Shown here piece after piece: positions 11,989 to 31,399 of a DNA stretch of 64,000 bases. A program made the position numbers and the translations under genes. Origin of the DNA: Lepas anatifera (taxonomy: Eukaryota > Arthropoda > Thecostraca > Lepadidae); the NCBI GenBank assembly GCA_034440635.1, contig JAOTON010002098.1, positions 1,101,501 to 1,165,500 of the forward strand, read 5' to 3'. The notes under the pieces were generated by a model. That model did no database searches. It saw nothing but the letters and a program-made list of their open reading frames with translations, and was not told the origin of the DNA. Numbering within the stretch: the stretch's first letter is position 1; every line of letters begins with the position of its first letter.

Positions 11989-12260
11989 GCAAAGAGAGAG
12001 AAAACAGTTTTATATAATAATAACAAAAACAATAATGATGATAAAATAAAAATAGAACATTATTTAAAACAAGTGATAAGGCTAGATTGTCTCATATCGA
12101 AGCTTGCTTGTATACATTTTAAAATAATTCAAGAAGCATTATTGGAATATCCTCAAAAAACGGTGCCTTTATATTTCTATCGCACGATAATTTTGCACAA
12201 AAATCCAAACGATGAAACTGCTGAATGTCTTGATGACGGGTTCCTTATCCCTCCTACCAT

Positions 12261-12301
12261 AGATGCTGAAGAAAACAATTTTTGTCGAAACGCGTTCATC
12301 T
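12261..12301 (+). ncRNA. Hammerhead ribozyme motif (PLE 1, right arm; weakened)
   Basis: Mirror of 11199-11239: AGATG, CTGAAGA (12266-12272), helix II, GAAA (12287-12290), CGCGTT, CATCT. Helix II here starts AAACAA rather than AGACAA, so the G at the base of helix II next to the core is lost and this copy should be weaker than the left one. Confidence 0.55.
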
Positions 12302-12639
12302 GCCTGCTGTGTTGGTTTAAGTGTTATCTTAGTATAGCCGAACCGTACCTGTAAAGATTGGCCAAAGTTTTGGAATACATTAATGAACTTAATGCAAAAA
12401 TAATATAGCATTATTGTATTTTCCTTACCCAGAAAGTAATACGAAATGGCCATCAGATAAGCAGCATTTCTCTTTTGTGTGGTAATGAGGATTGTGATAT
12501 GATAATGATCTCTCCGCAGATGCTGGATAAGTGAGTTGGAAAGAAGCGCTTCAGAATTTTGTATCTAACGGTACTCACAGTTGGTGCACCTGACCGACTT
12601 CGTACCGAGTACGTGCATGGCCGGGGCGGGGGCTGGGTA

Positions 12640-13150
12640 ACCATACTCCTTGGGTTTTTCGCAAAGTCTTGAAAACGGCTACGCGCAGCGCTGCTGTACC
12701 CAGTACAGTTTTTTTCTGAAGCTTTTTACAACTCCTGTCAACATTTTCGGTTCAGGTCATTTCAGGTCAGGACATTAGTGCAGGTCAAGTGACATCATCT
12801 CCAAAAAAAGAAAACAACATAAGCAAGGAACAGCTTAATTTATCAATCTAAAATTCGTATTGAATAAAGGGCCGACTGAGTACACAGTTTTTTTTTAGGA
12901 TTTCTGAAGTCGATGACCAAAGGTCAATTATGAGTCATGATGACATCGTTGGAAAAGTATCGGTAAAATTGTTTAAACAGCATAATTTTGTTGGGAACGG
13001 AGCTAAATTGTATATTTTGGCATCATTGGGGTTGTCTTGTTTCTGCAGTTCTAATGATATGCATTCTGACTCAATTCGATATTAACCTGATCCAAAGTCA
13101 GGTCAAATCTTAACTTTGACCTAGAATAGTCACATTATTAATAATTCGAC
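12640..13150 (+). mobile_element. Family B fragment with AGGTCA half-sites
   Basis: Starts with CTTGGGTTTTTCGCAAAG and CTACGCGCAGCGCTGCTGTA, aligning with 15425-15490. It is followed by AGGTCA-type half-sites spaced a few bases apart at 12755-12790 and again at 13090-13125. The ends are not sharply defined. Confidence 0.4.
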
Positions 13151-14015
13151 GTCGTTTGCAGAAAAGCTTCAGATAGTGAATCCTTATATATTGTATCTCT
13201 TCTACATCAGATGGTAGGACTGAAGAACTGTATTTCAGTTATATCACCATATCCATATTGTGACATTGTTTGGCTTCCAATGCCCTCAGATTTACCCGAC
13301 AAAAGAATGCATAGAACACTTCCTTTAAAGCTTAGGTTGTGCTACTTAACGCCATTTACTTTTTCGCTAACTAGCGTAGTTTTTAGATTTTAGGCGGGGG
13401 GGGCGTAGCCCACTCCCTCGTCAGGGTGAAGGTGGCTCAGACCCCTAGCATTGCACGTCTTAAAAATTGCATCCCGCGAAACTAGTTTGAGACTCATACC
13501 AAACGTTTTTGACTGTGATGATTTTAAGCTATCAAAAGGCATAGTCATAAGAGACTTCGCAATTTCTCTCGGTGACCGGCACCTCATCGACACCACCAGC
13601 CAAAAGACACGTGATAAGTTTTCAAAAATGTGAGCGTCCGGCACATTCTTTTTCGGATGGCGTGGTTTGCTCAAAAGTAAGTGCGTTGCGCCATTGCCGA
13701 GCATTTATACTATTTTTCAGTAGCGCAAATATTTCTGCCATTTCTTGAACTGTGTTACACCCAGATTTATTCTAGTGATCAAGCCATGGATTTCGTACCA
13801 TTTTCTTTATCGTATCCGTAGATAAAATTCCATAATAATGCAACCTACATAAAATACCGTAACGCTATTCTGTGATGTAGATTTGACATAAAGTAACCGT
13901 AGCGTCACATAATTATGAAAGGTGGTGATAGCGTAGACCACTTTTTATTGAATACTTGGGTAGTTATGCTGACTCCATGCAATGCATATGTATAATATTA
14001 AATATACAGATCTAT

Positions 14016-14283
14016 CATAGGCGGATCCAAGATTGCCGATTCGGGGGGGAATCTTCCCGGGGGGAGAGGGCGGGGCGCCATCCGGACCAGGGGAGTGCCT
14101 TTTTTGACCGGAAAAACCTATCAGGTGGGCGCAAAATCCTATCGGTGGGCGCCGATTTTTACATCCCTAGGGACGGGGGATGGAAAGCGACATTTCGGAG
14201 TGGCGCCGTGACCATTTCAGGGGGCGCCGAGGGTCGATCGGGGGGGGCACCTGGCTCCCTTTGTCCCCCTAAATCCGCGTATA
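14016..14283. mobile_element. hAT-like MITE, copy 2
   Basis: The ends CATAGGCGGATCC and the inverse of ATACGCGGATTTAGGG are family-like. The flanks AGATCTAT and AAATATAT match at 6 of 8. The interior has GGTGGGCGC and GGGGCGCC runs like the copy near 32147-32340. Confidence 0.5.
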
Positions 14284-14689
14284 AAATATATCATGAATAT
14301 AAATAACCAAGTACCAAATCACAGTGAAGGCAAAGGTGTATTCTGTGGGGGAGTGTGTGGGAACCAAATTTCAGGAGTGGACCAGGGCATTTTGGAACCG
14401 CCAGGGGCCAGTGTCTTTCTCTCCCGTGATCCACATTTGCAATCAGCAGCAACTGAACTTTTACATTGCAGTACAATATTGATAAGCGAAACTCGATGAA
14501 TATATCGCTACGACCTCAACAGTACAATTATGACCTTCCTTATATTTAGCTTGAAACCTTCCTAATATTTAGCTTAAAACCTCCCTTATACGTGATTTTT
14601 ACGGAAAATGTCCGGTTACTGTTTGAAATAAATCATAAGAACAATAGTCCGCAATCCTAGCTAGTCATCCTTGAGCTGACTAAATGTCA

Positions 14690-14912
14690 GGGAATTCGCG
14701 AACTCCCTGAGTGTTTATCCGGGATTTCGCGAACTCCCTGACTTCTAAGTCCAGGGATTTCGCGAACTCCCTGACTTCTAAGTCCAGGGATTTCGCGAAC
14801 TCCCTGGTCACCCAGGGATTTCGCGAACTCCCTAGGGATTTCGCGAACTCCCTGGCTGGTCAGTGATTTCGCGAAATCCCTAGGGAGTTTGCGAACTCCC
14901 GGATTTCGCACT
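14690..14912. repeat. Right palindromic subrepeat array
   Basis: Units of GGGATTTCGCGAACTCCCT, some separated by GACTTCTAAGTCCA, inverted relative to 10108-10312. Confidence 0.85.
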
Positions 14913-15392
14913 CTCCCTGTAACATTTAGATATGATCTCATAACCCTGAATCTCTAACCCATTAACATAGAACTAGGAAGCTACATCATTTCTAATGTTT
15001 AGATATATAATACATTGTTTGGCCCTGATGCCATGGTAAATATCCAACCAGATAAAATCCCTCTTCCTCTTATTTTGATACTCTCCAACTTTCTCCCATC
15101 CAATCACCACACAGGATATCATTATTTAATGCAAGACGTGGGATTTAAACACTCAACCGCTGTGAGGATTATTTTGCTTCAATGTGTGAAAACCACCAGC
15201 CTATATTTGTATGTACATGTACAAGCAGTTCAGATGAAGAAAAATGAAACCATACCCAACCATACAAATTAAGAGCTGCAAATGGTACAGTCTGAGCCTT
15301 CCTCCGAACTGTAGAAAACTTTTGCGAGGTATTATGACCTCACCCAGTACTGTACTGACTAGGTAGGTACCTACCTATCTCCTGTAGATATT

Positions 15393-15800
15393 TAACACGC
15401 GCATTGACGGGGGCGGGTACTCGCCCCCTCGGGTTTTTCGGAGATAGTAGAAAAATGGCGGCGCGTAGCGCCGCCGTACTTGGCATACCTTTTCCCTCAT
15501 CATTTTTACAACTTCTGTGAAAATTTCAAGGTTAGGTCATCTCAAGTCAGGTCACCAGTACAGGTCGTGACCTGACCTCAAAAAAAGTTTAAGATAGCAT
15601 AAGTCGGAGCAGGGTGAACTTACCCAATTGACACTCATATCACATAATGGCCCCACCGATTTCTCTAAAATATGTTCCGGTATTTTTGCTATCGATGACC
15701 TAAGGTCAGGTACGAGGCATGAACTCTCCATTGGAAATACATGGGAAAATTGTTTTTTACGGAATAACTCAGTAACGCATGGTGATAGAGCATTTATTTT
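15393..15800 (+). mobile_element. Family B element, left end and body
   Basis: Begins TTAACACGCGCATTGACGGG, followed by a GGGGGCG/CGCCCCC palindrome, CTCGGGTTTTTCGG, the GGCGCGTAGCGCCGCC palindrome and GTACTTGGCATA, then AGGTCA half-sites around 15530-15575. A right end was not found nearby. Confidence 0.5.
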
Positions 15801-17960
15801 AGCTGCATTAGACTCGCCTGGGCTTTGCGGTTGTTCCTTCCTCGCACTCACTCAATTTCCAGTCTTCTTTCCAATAACCATCGATAACTGTAAAAGTCCG
15901 TGCAATAACCGTACTGACCTCAAAATTCTGTATTCTCCGCCTTGGTGATATTTGCGCCTCAAGACAGGGCTCGCCAAGGTTACCGAAGTAACTTAAAAAT
16001 TCACCGCCTGCACTTGCACTTTGCACCCATTCATGACACCCGGGATCATTTCGACTCCCCAAATACGACAAAGTGACGTCATTGTTCTGAATGGACGAAA
16101 TCCAGCTGAGGCCTTTTCACCGAGGCCAATTCGGTACTTGGATGTCTTTGGAATCCCATTTCTTATTAATCTACGCACGTTTGAGGGCAATCGAACACTA
16201 GAAATGTTGCTAAAGCATGTTTTAACTTAATAAAACTAAGAAAAAGAAAAAGAAATATTCATTTTACGAAATATATTGAAAGGTGGAATCGGCCTCACTT
16301 AAAGTGGAGATTTTTACTGAAGTCACGATGCAGTTCCGAGCGTTTAAAAATTTCAGAAAAGCTCCTAAACCGCATAGTGAAAATACTTGAAACGGCTTAT
16401 CAATTTTTCTTGAAGAAAAATGTATTCCGTTCCAATTTGTGTTCTTTAAAATAATATATATCCTAATTTATTCATCAATGTCACCAACATTAAAAAAATA
16501 GTAAAAAAATCAGGGTTGACTTTGGCAGCCTCTCTTAAACTTATAACATTACTTTTACATTATTGGTGGTCTTGATAGGAATCAACGTTTCATTTTGACC
16601 CTTTCAAATGCGACTTGTATCCGATTCTAATGCGAATAATTGCCGAAAATTAAAAGTTGACGAAATCGAATGCGCCTCGATCCAATCGGCCTCACTGAAA
16701 AAACCGCGTGAAGTCTTTCCTTCGCCTGAAAATCTGGTAGCAGCTAATCCCAAGGCAAAAAAGTATGCGCCATCTTTTGTATTTGAAAGGGCCAGAAACT
16801 TCTGGGACTTGACAAAGTTTGTTATACCTCCAGAAAACTTTTTTTGCCTCACTTTTCCCATGTTACCGTTGGTGTTTTTTTCTGTGGGTGTTATGTTTTA
16901 GTTTGTGGCAGGCCGGGATTGTTTTGTTTTGTACGGGGATATTATGTTGTTGTCGTCGTTGTTGGTGTATGTGAGAGTAGTATTAGCGTTTGAGATTGGC
17001 GAGAGGACGTAATCAGGCAAGATATTACATCAATGGTGGTTGGGGATTATACTAATATGGTTTGGGTATTCACTGTCGTAATTTAGATGCGTATTATACC
17101 GGTTTCATGCCCGGGATTCCTCGCCAAGTGAGACCAAAACAAGTCCCTGGTGAACCCTAAATAAATCTGAAAAGGATACATTTTCCACTTAAAATTGTGA
17201 ATTTCAGGACACTGATAGTGAGGACTAATAGGGAGCGCTGCCAAAGTACAACCAGATAATATACCAGAAGAGGGAAACACGTGCTACCTTGCTTTGAGTT
17301 GGATAATGAAAAGGCACAAAATATAATTCGGGAATCGAAACATCATCAATGTTTATTGTCCATTATGTCCGAGGCTTTCCGTTGTTTTGATAAGATATTA
17401 ACTTGTAGGTCAGATGCAGCATGCCACAATAGCGCTGTGGAACAGGTATTTCTTGATAATTTCCTCCATTTACGCACTTAATAAGGCCTCGCTTCAGCTT
17501 TTGGTGGGGGTGCTCAAATCACCATTGAGGGTGCCCAGCATATCAGTGGGGGTGCCGAGCCCCCCCCTCCCCCCAACTGCCCAGTTGTCTTCGGTTCGAC
17601 GCACCAATATTTTTGTTTGCGTGTGAAATCAGTAGGTTCGTTTAATGGGCATTGGCCTTTTAAAAGTGACAGCTTTCTGCATCTAACATTTGGTTGACAG
17701 TTTGAGGTTTGAGGTTTGAGTTTTTTCTTCACCTGACGCCACATGGCCTCCTGGTGCCGTTAATATTGCAACTTGTGGGGACCAGGTGCGAAGTGACGTT
17801 CCGGGGGCGCTGGGGCGGCTTCAGGGGGCACCAGTACCAGTTCACTGGGTGTACCTGCCCCTTGCCCCCTGGGTCCGTCTTTGCACATGGTGCTGAGATC
17901 CTGACACTAAAGACCGCAACAATAGAAAGAACAGCAGAAGATAAAGTACGGAAACGGTTC
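15800..17960. other. No gene recognised
   Basis: Only short ORFs without recognisable domains or supporting splice sites. A G-rich MITE-like stretch lies near 17505-17580 and again at 17795-17875. Confidence 0.3.
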
Positions 17961-17968
17961 AGTATTGT

Positions 17969-17974
17969 TTTATT
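17969..17974 (-). promoter_or_regulatory. Possible poly(A) signal of gene A
   Basis: AATAAA on the minus strand, 361 bp after the gene A stop codon. It is the first canonical hexamer I noticed downstream. Use is not shown. Confidence 0.3.
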
Positions 17975-18334
17975 ACATTTGTACAGCACCAGCAGTATCA
18001 CTAGTCTCCACGTCGTTCCCGGGCTCCTTGTTGTGAGCCCAACATTGCGATACATCCAAGGGCAGCATCTCTATTGCTTTTAAGCAGTGGATCGACAAGT
18101 CAATTTGCCATTAGTAATAGAGTTATGAATACCAAAGCATAGTGACTTAAGAATATCTCAATTATAATTTATATATGCTAATTAAATTGAATTAAGGCTA
18201 ATGTGATTGAAGCATATATGAAAAATGTTAGGGAAGCGAGTGTACACCACGCAGTGGATCAATATCCATACCAAATGTCTTCCAGATTGACGGCTCTCGT
18301 TAAACACCGTTCTGTACCGATGCCAGCGCTGTCT

Positions 18335-28038
<9,704 letters not shown>

Positions 28039-28354
28039 CTGCTGCCGGAAAAAACGCAGTCAACGGTAAAACGGTGCTAGCTTGTAGCTGATCGGCTGTA
28101 CTCTATTGTAAGTTGTTTATGCCTTTGGTGTTGTATTTACCTTTTTTAGCGCGTGAACCACCTGAGCTTTCGGTAAATGAGCGCGTCATTTGATCGTCTG
28201 TGGGGTGTCAAAGGGACATATGCTGGAAGCTCACAATTTCCCCTGGGAATCTCAGGATCTACCGTGAAGGCACACGGGTCCAAGGCTTCCAAAAACAAGG
28301 CAGGGACAACTTGAGACAGCTGCAGAGTTTGACTAAGGCCAATACCCTAAAAAC

Positions 28355-28500
28355 AAATTGGCCCAAGTTTTATGAAATTTCCAGGCTTTCTCAATCCGTA
28401 AAACTGTCCCGGTTCTGTGTAGAACAGACAGAGAGCTTATAAACTAAACAACTTCCAAGAAAAAGAACCAATAGTCTCTCTTTCACGCCTACCGAAAAAA
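28355..28500. repeat. Direct repeat flanking the 54-bp array (left copy)
   Basis: Shares CAGGCTTTCTCAAT, GGTTCTGTG, AGAGAGCTT and CTAAACAACTT in order with 29665-29815. The two copies bracket the minisatellite. Confidence 0.6.
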
Positions 28501-28704
28501 ACTTCATTGGCTCCACTTTAAAACGGCTGGGACGTGTGTGGACCCGCTGATGCGGCCAAGTTCATGTGTCAGACGATTCCTCATGTGGTTCTTCTGAAGC
28601 GGGAGCTGGCTGAAGTCAAGGCTCAAAACCCGTGCACAGCGCCATGATTCGCAACAACTAGACTGAGCGCTGTCGAACGCGTGCATTCTTCGCTAACAGG
28701 TTTG

Positions 28705-29460
28705 GCAGTGGTAGACACAGGGACACTGTCGGCGCCTCGTGCTTCGACACAATTTCCCTACCGCTTCGACACAGGGACACTGTCGGCGCCTCGTGATTCG
28801 TCACAATTTCCCTACCGCTTCGACACAGGGACACTGTCGGCGCCTCGTGATTTGACACAATTTCTCTACCGCTTCGACACAGGGAGACTGTCGGCGCCTC
28901 GTGATTCGACACAAGTTCTCTACCGCTTCGACACAGGGAAACTGTCGGCGCCTTGTGATTCGACACAATTTCCCTGCCCCTTCGACACAGGGACACTGTC
29001 GGCGCCTTGTGATTCGACACAATTTCCTACCGCTTCGACACAGGGACACTGTCGGCTCCTCGTGATTCGTCACAATTTCCTACCGCTTCGACGCAGGGAC
29101 ACTGTCGGCGCCTCGTGATTCGGCCAATTTCTCTACCGCTTCGACACAGGGACACTGTCAGCGCCTCGTGATTCGTCCAATTTCCCTACCGCTTCGACAC
29201 GGGGACACTGTCGGCGCCTGTGATTCGACACAATTATCTACTGTTTCGAGACAGGGACACTGTCAGCACCTCGTGATTCGGCACAATTTCTCTCCGCTTT
29301 GTCCAGGGACACTGTCGGCCCCTCGTGATTCGTCACAATTTTCCTACTGCTTCGACACAGGGACACTGTCAGGGCCTCGTGATTCGACACAATTATCTAC
29401 TGCTTCGAGACCGGAACACTGTCAGCACCTTCTGATTCGTCACAATTTCCCTACCGCCTT
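28705..29460. repeat. 54-bp minisatellite
   Basis: About 14 units beginning GCTTCGACACAGGGACACTG and continuing TCGGCGCCTCGTGATTCG and ACAATTTCCCTACC. Long ORFs through it on both strands are a by-product of the period being divisible by three. Confidence 0.92.
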
Positions 29461-29664
29461 CAACTGCATCATTTTTAGGGTACACCAACAGCTAGGGTCA
29501 CATGGCGCTCTTGCCTTCAACTGCGGCACGCGTTTGCTATGAGGTAAGGAAATGTACAGCTCTGGCTCGGAGCCGGCGGATGGCCGTTGGAAGCATTGGT
29601 ATGCCGGTTGCAACAGCACAGATCGATCTCAATATCCGAATCTGAATAAATATTTCTCTAACAA

Positions 29665-29815
29665 CCAGGTTGTCTAAAGTTGATAAATTTTCAGGCTTTC
29701 TCAATTTGATAAACTGACCAGGTTCTGTGCAGAGCAGAGAGCTTGTAATCTAAACAACTTAGAAGAAAATAGAACGAGAAGCCCTCTTTCTATGTGCACC
29801 CAAAAACGCTTTATT
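29665..29815. repeat. Direct repeat flanking the 54-bp array (right copy)
   Basis: Diverged partner of 28355-28500. Confidence 0.6.
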
Positions 29816-29912
29816 CATCATAGGTTCGCCCTTTAAAACTGATTCAGTGAAATTAAATTGGATTTAGAATATTCAGTAAAAATGAAGGATTTTCTACACT
29901 CGGTGGAATTTT

Positions 29913-29960
29913 CGTTTCAAAGCGCTTTCGGTTTATTTGTAAACCTTCGTCAGTTCAACC
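29913..29960 (-). ncRNA. Hammerhead ribozyme motif, stand-alone
   Basis: On the minus strand: CUGACGA (29953-29947), a strong helix II hairpin GGUUUA-CAAA-UAAACC, GAAA (29929-29926), self-complementary helix III AGCGCU (29926-29921), U at the cleavage position (29920), then UGAAAC. This pairs with upstream GUUGAA through an outer A-U, A-U, C-G block, a tandem G/A mismatch and a closing A-U. All core bases fit. It is 66 bases past the AATAAA of the TULIP gene on the same strand. Activity is untested. Confidence 0.65.
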
Positions 29961-30025
29961 GTTGTTGGAATGGTAAGTGGCAATCAATAGAAAAAAAACA
30001 GCAAAACACAGTATTAGCAAACAAC

Positions 30026-30031
30026 TTTATT
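30026..30031 (-). promoter_or_regulatory. Poly(A) signal of the TULIP-like gene
   Basis: AATAAA on the minus strand, 46 bp after the end of the coding region, followed by a G/T-rich stretch (GTTGTTTGC, then TGTGTTTTGCTGTTTTTTTT). Confidence 0.65.
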
Positions 30032-30077
30032 CAAAGCAGCAGTCCATTCAACACAACTCGGATCCAGAAGTCGTAGT

Positions 30078-30914
30078 CTACCCCCTCCCTCCATATGTGA
30101 TGCTGCGGCGACACTGGCCGGACCCGACCCGTGCCGTGCTGCTGGAGCCGCCACTGGCACCAGCAGCGCCGCCGGAGGACGAGGACCGGTCCACATGCAG
30201 CAGCTCCTCCAGCTGGATGGCCAGCTTGTCGACGATCAGCTTGTCCAGCTCTTCGGCAGCGTCCCTTTGAAGACTGTCTTTGTTTTCCCTCCACTGTTTT
30301 ATCACAGCCTTCTTCGCCCGCGAACGGGCAGGGTCACCAATGATGGAGTTGACGAAGCTGAGGAATCCGGAGCGGAGCCTGAGGCTGGGAATGTCGATGT
30401 CGTGTAGGTCCACGGTGACGTCAGTGCTCGAGGGTGTCACAGAGAGTCTCCCTGCGCTGCTGATGACGACGTTCAGTGTTGTCTGAAGTCTTCCACTCGC
30501 TCTTCTTACAGTTAAAATTGGCCTTCCTGATATCCACCCGATCACCGCAAGACGATACCGGACGTCGGCAAGTGCAACCAGATCTGTCCAGGACAGACGA
30601 GCATCGATCGAAATCGACATTTCTCGAGGGAAAGTAACTTGAAGATCGTCAATCTCGTAGCAAGATAGTCCACCAAGTCTGAAGTTGGAAATTTCCAGGT
30701 CCTTTGCATTCAAGAAGCCGTCAGGCAGGCGCAGGGGCTCGGCTTCCCTGGCAACGTCCTCCCGCCTATCCAGCAGCAGCAGGCGGAGACACCTGGAGAG
30801 GGCGGCAGGGTTGCTGATGTTACAGTCCACTGGAGCATCGGTCTGCTGGGCGAGGCTGCCGACACAGCCCAGGAGCAGCAGAAGCAGCGGTAGTGCTGAT
30901 GTACTGGTCTTCAT
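30078..30914 (-). CDS. Secreted TULIP-like protein (group-7 allergen / takeout-JHBP type)
   Basis: Intronless 278-codon frame from ATG at 30914 (A at -3) to the stop at 30078. Residues 1-22 form a clear signal peptide with a run of leucines (LPLLLLLLG) and cleavage probably near SLAQ. The mature part has LRLPDGFL, then LEISNFRLGGLSCYEIDD, alternating beta-like hydrophobics, and an amphipathic C-terminal helix region rich in K, R, E (about 210-250). A Ser/Gly-rich tail follows, with SSSSGGAAGASGG and a final basic segment. The order 'proline-turn, L.I.NF...GL, long beta region, C-terminal helix' matches arthropod group-7 allergen and takeout/JHBP proteins, which bind hydrophobic ligands outside the cell. 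The resemblance is by pattern only. It sits 5' of gene A on the same strand with its own poly(A) signal. Confidence 0.75.
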   Translation of the reverse strand: MKTSTSALPLLLLLLGCVGSLAQQTDAPVDCNISNPAALSRCLRLLLLDRREDVAREAEPLRLPDGFLNAKDLEISNFRLGGLSCYEIDDLQVTFPREMSISIDARLSWTDLVALADVRYRLAVIGWISGRPILTVRRASGRLQTTLNVVISSAGRLSVTPSSTDVTVDLHDIDIPSLRLRSGFLSFVNSIIGDPARSRAKKAVIKQWRENKDSLQRDAAEELDKLIVDKLAIQLEELLHVDRSSSSGGAAGASGGSSSTARVGSGQCRRSITYGGRG

Positions 30915-30924
30915 GCTCGCGGCC

Positions 30925-30970
30925 TGAATGATGCGATCTGGGGCTGCAGTGGCCGCCCGGCCTCTTTATG
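30925..30970 (-). promoter_or_regulatory. Possible core promoter of the TULIP-like gene
   Basis: Minus strand: a TATA-like CATAAAGA at 30970-30963 and an arthropod-type initiator TCATTC at 30931-30926. The spacing is a little longer than ideal. It would leave a 5' leader of only about 15 bases. Confidence 0.3.
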
Positions 30971-31242
30971 GAGGAGCCTGGACTCAGTGCATGGCGCCGT
31001 GGAATTCCAGAGTTAGAATACGTCATACACAGAGGCGACGGTACGCCTGCCCAAGTGTGGCCTAAAACAGATAACTCTGTCAGTGCTATAGTTCTCAATT
31101 TTTCACTCTCATCTCAAAGGCTGCTACAATTGAACAATTGATATATTATGTCGGCATAGCTCAATCCCTTTCCTAGTTTTCAGCGACCCGACCTTGCCGC
31201 CTGCGCCACTGTCTGCACCGCTCATGTTTTGACCACAACTGG

Positions 31243-31393
31243 CAGTGGCGGATACAAAGAGGAGGGGGGGCTAGAGGGGCCTCAAGCCCCCGAAATGTCT
31301 GAGTACCTATAGTTAATGCATAGCCGGAGGCTATTCCGAGGCAATGGCGGGGAGGCTCGAGCCCCCCGAAATATTGTGCTGGATCCGCCACTG
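31243..31393. mobile_element. hAT-like MITE, copy 3
   Basis: The ends CAGTGGCGGATAC and the inverse of CAGTGGCGGATCC are 151 bp apart. The flanks ACAACTGG and ACAACTGA match at 7 of 8. Confidence 0.75.
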
Positions 31394-31399
31394 ACAACT

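Larger units (their letters stand above)
11143..12336. mobile_element. Penelope-like element, inverted-copy fragment 1
   Basis: A head-to-head inverted repeat. The left arm (about 11171-11681) is a minus-strand copy of the right arm (about 11819-12323). Between them a 137-bp step is duplicated, so the palindromic centre GATTTGTTTCAAACAAATC occurs twice, at about 11681 and 11818. Direct repeats TTATCTTAGTATA flank the whole (11143-11155 and 12324-12336) and are likely the target-site duplication; some 15 extra bases separate the left one from its arm. Each arm carries the tail of a GIY-YIG-type reading frame and a hammerhead ribozyme core. PLEs are known to carry both; the family assignment rests on these and on similarity of design to 40987-43500. 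Confidence 0.65.
10090..14924. mobile_element. 4.8-kb element with palindromic-subrepeat TIRs
   Basis: The outer ends are inverted copies: TGTTACAGGAAAGTGCGAAA at the left and the inverse of TGTTACAGGGAGAGTGCGAA at the right. They agree over about 125 bp with only a handful of differences, then continue as arrays of the same palindromic subrepeat. The flanks TTTATGTA and TTTAGATA match at 6 of 8, compatible with an old 8-bp target duplication. I see no transposase inside. The interior is invaded by a PLE (11143-12336), a family B fragment and a hAT-like MITE, so this is probably the oldest layer here. It resembles foldback-type non-autonomous DNA transposons. Confidence 0.6.

Noticed and set aside
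28658..29542. Long repeat-protein-like ORFs on both strands
   Set aside because: By-product of the 54-bp array, whose period is divisible by three.
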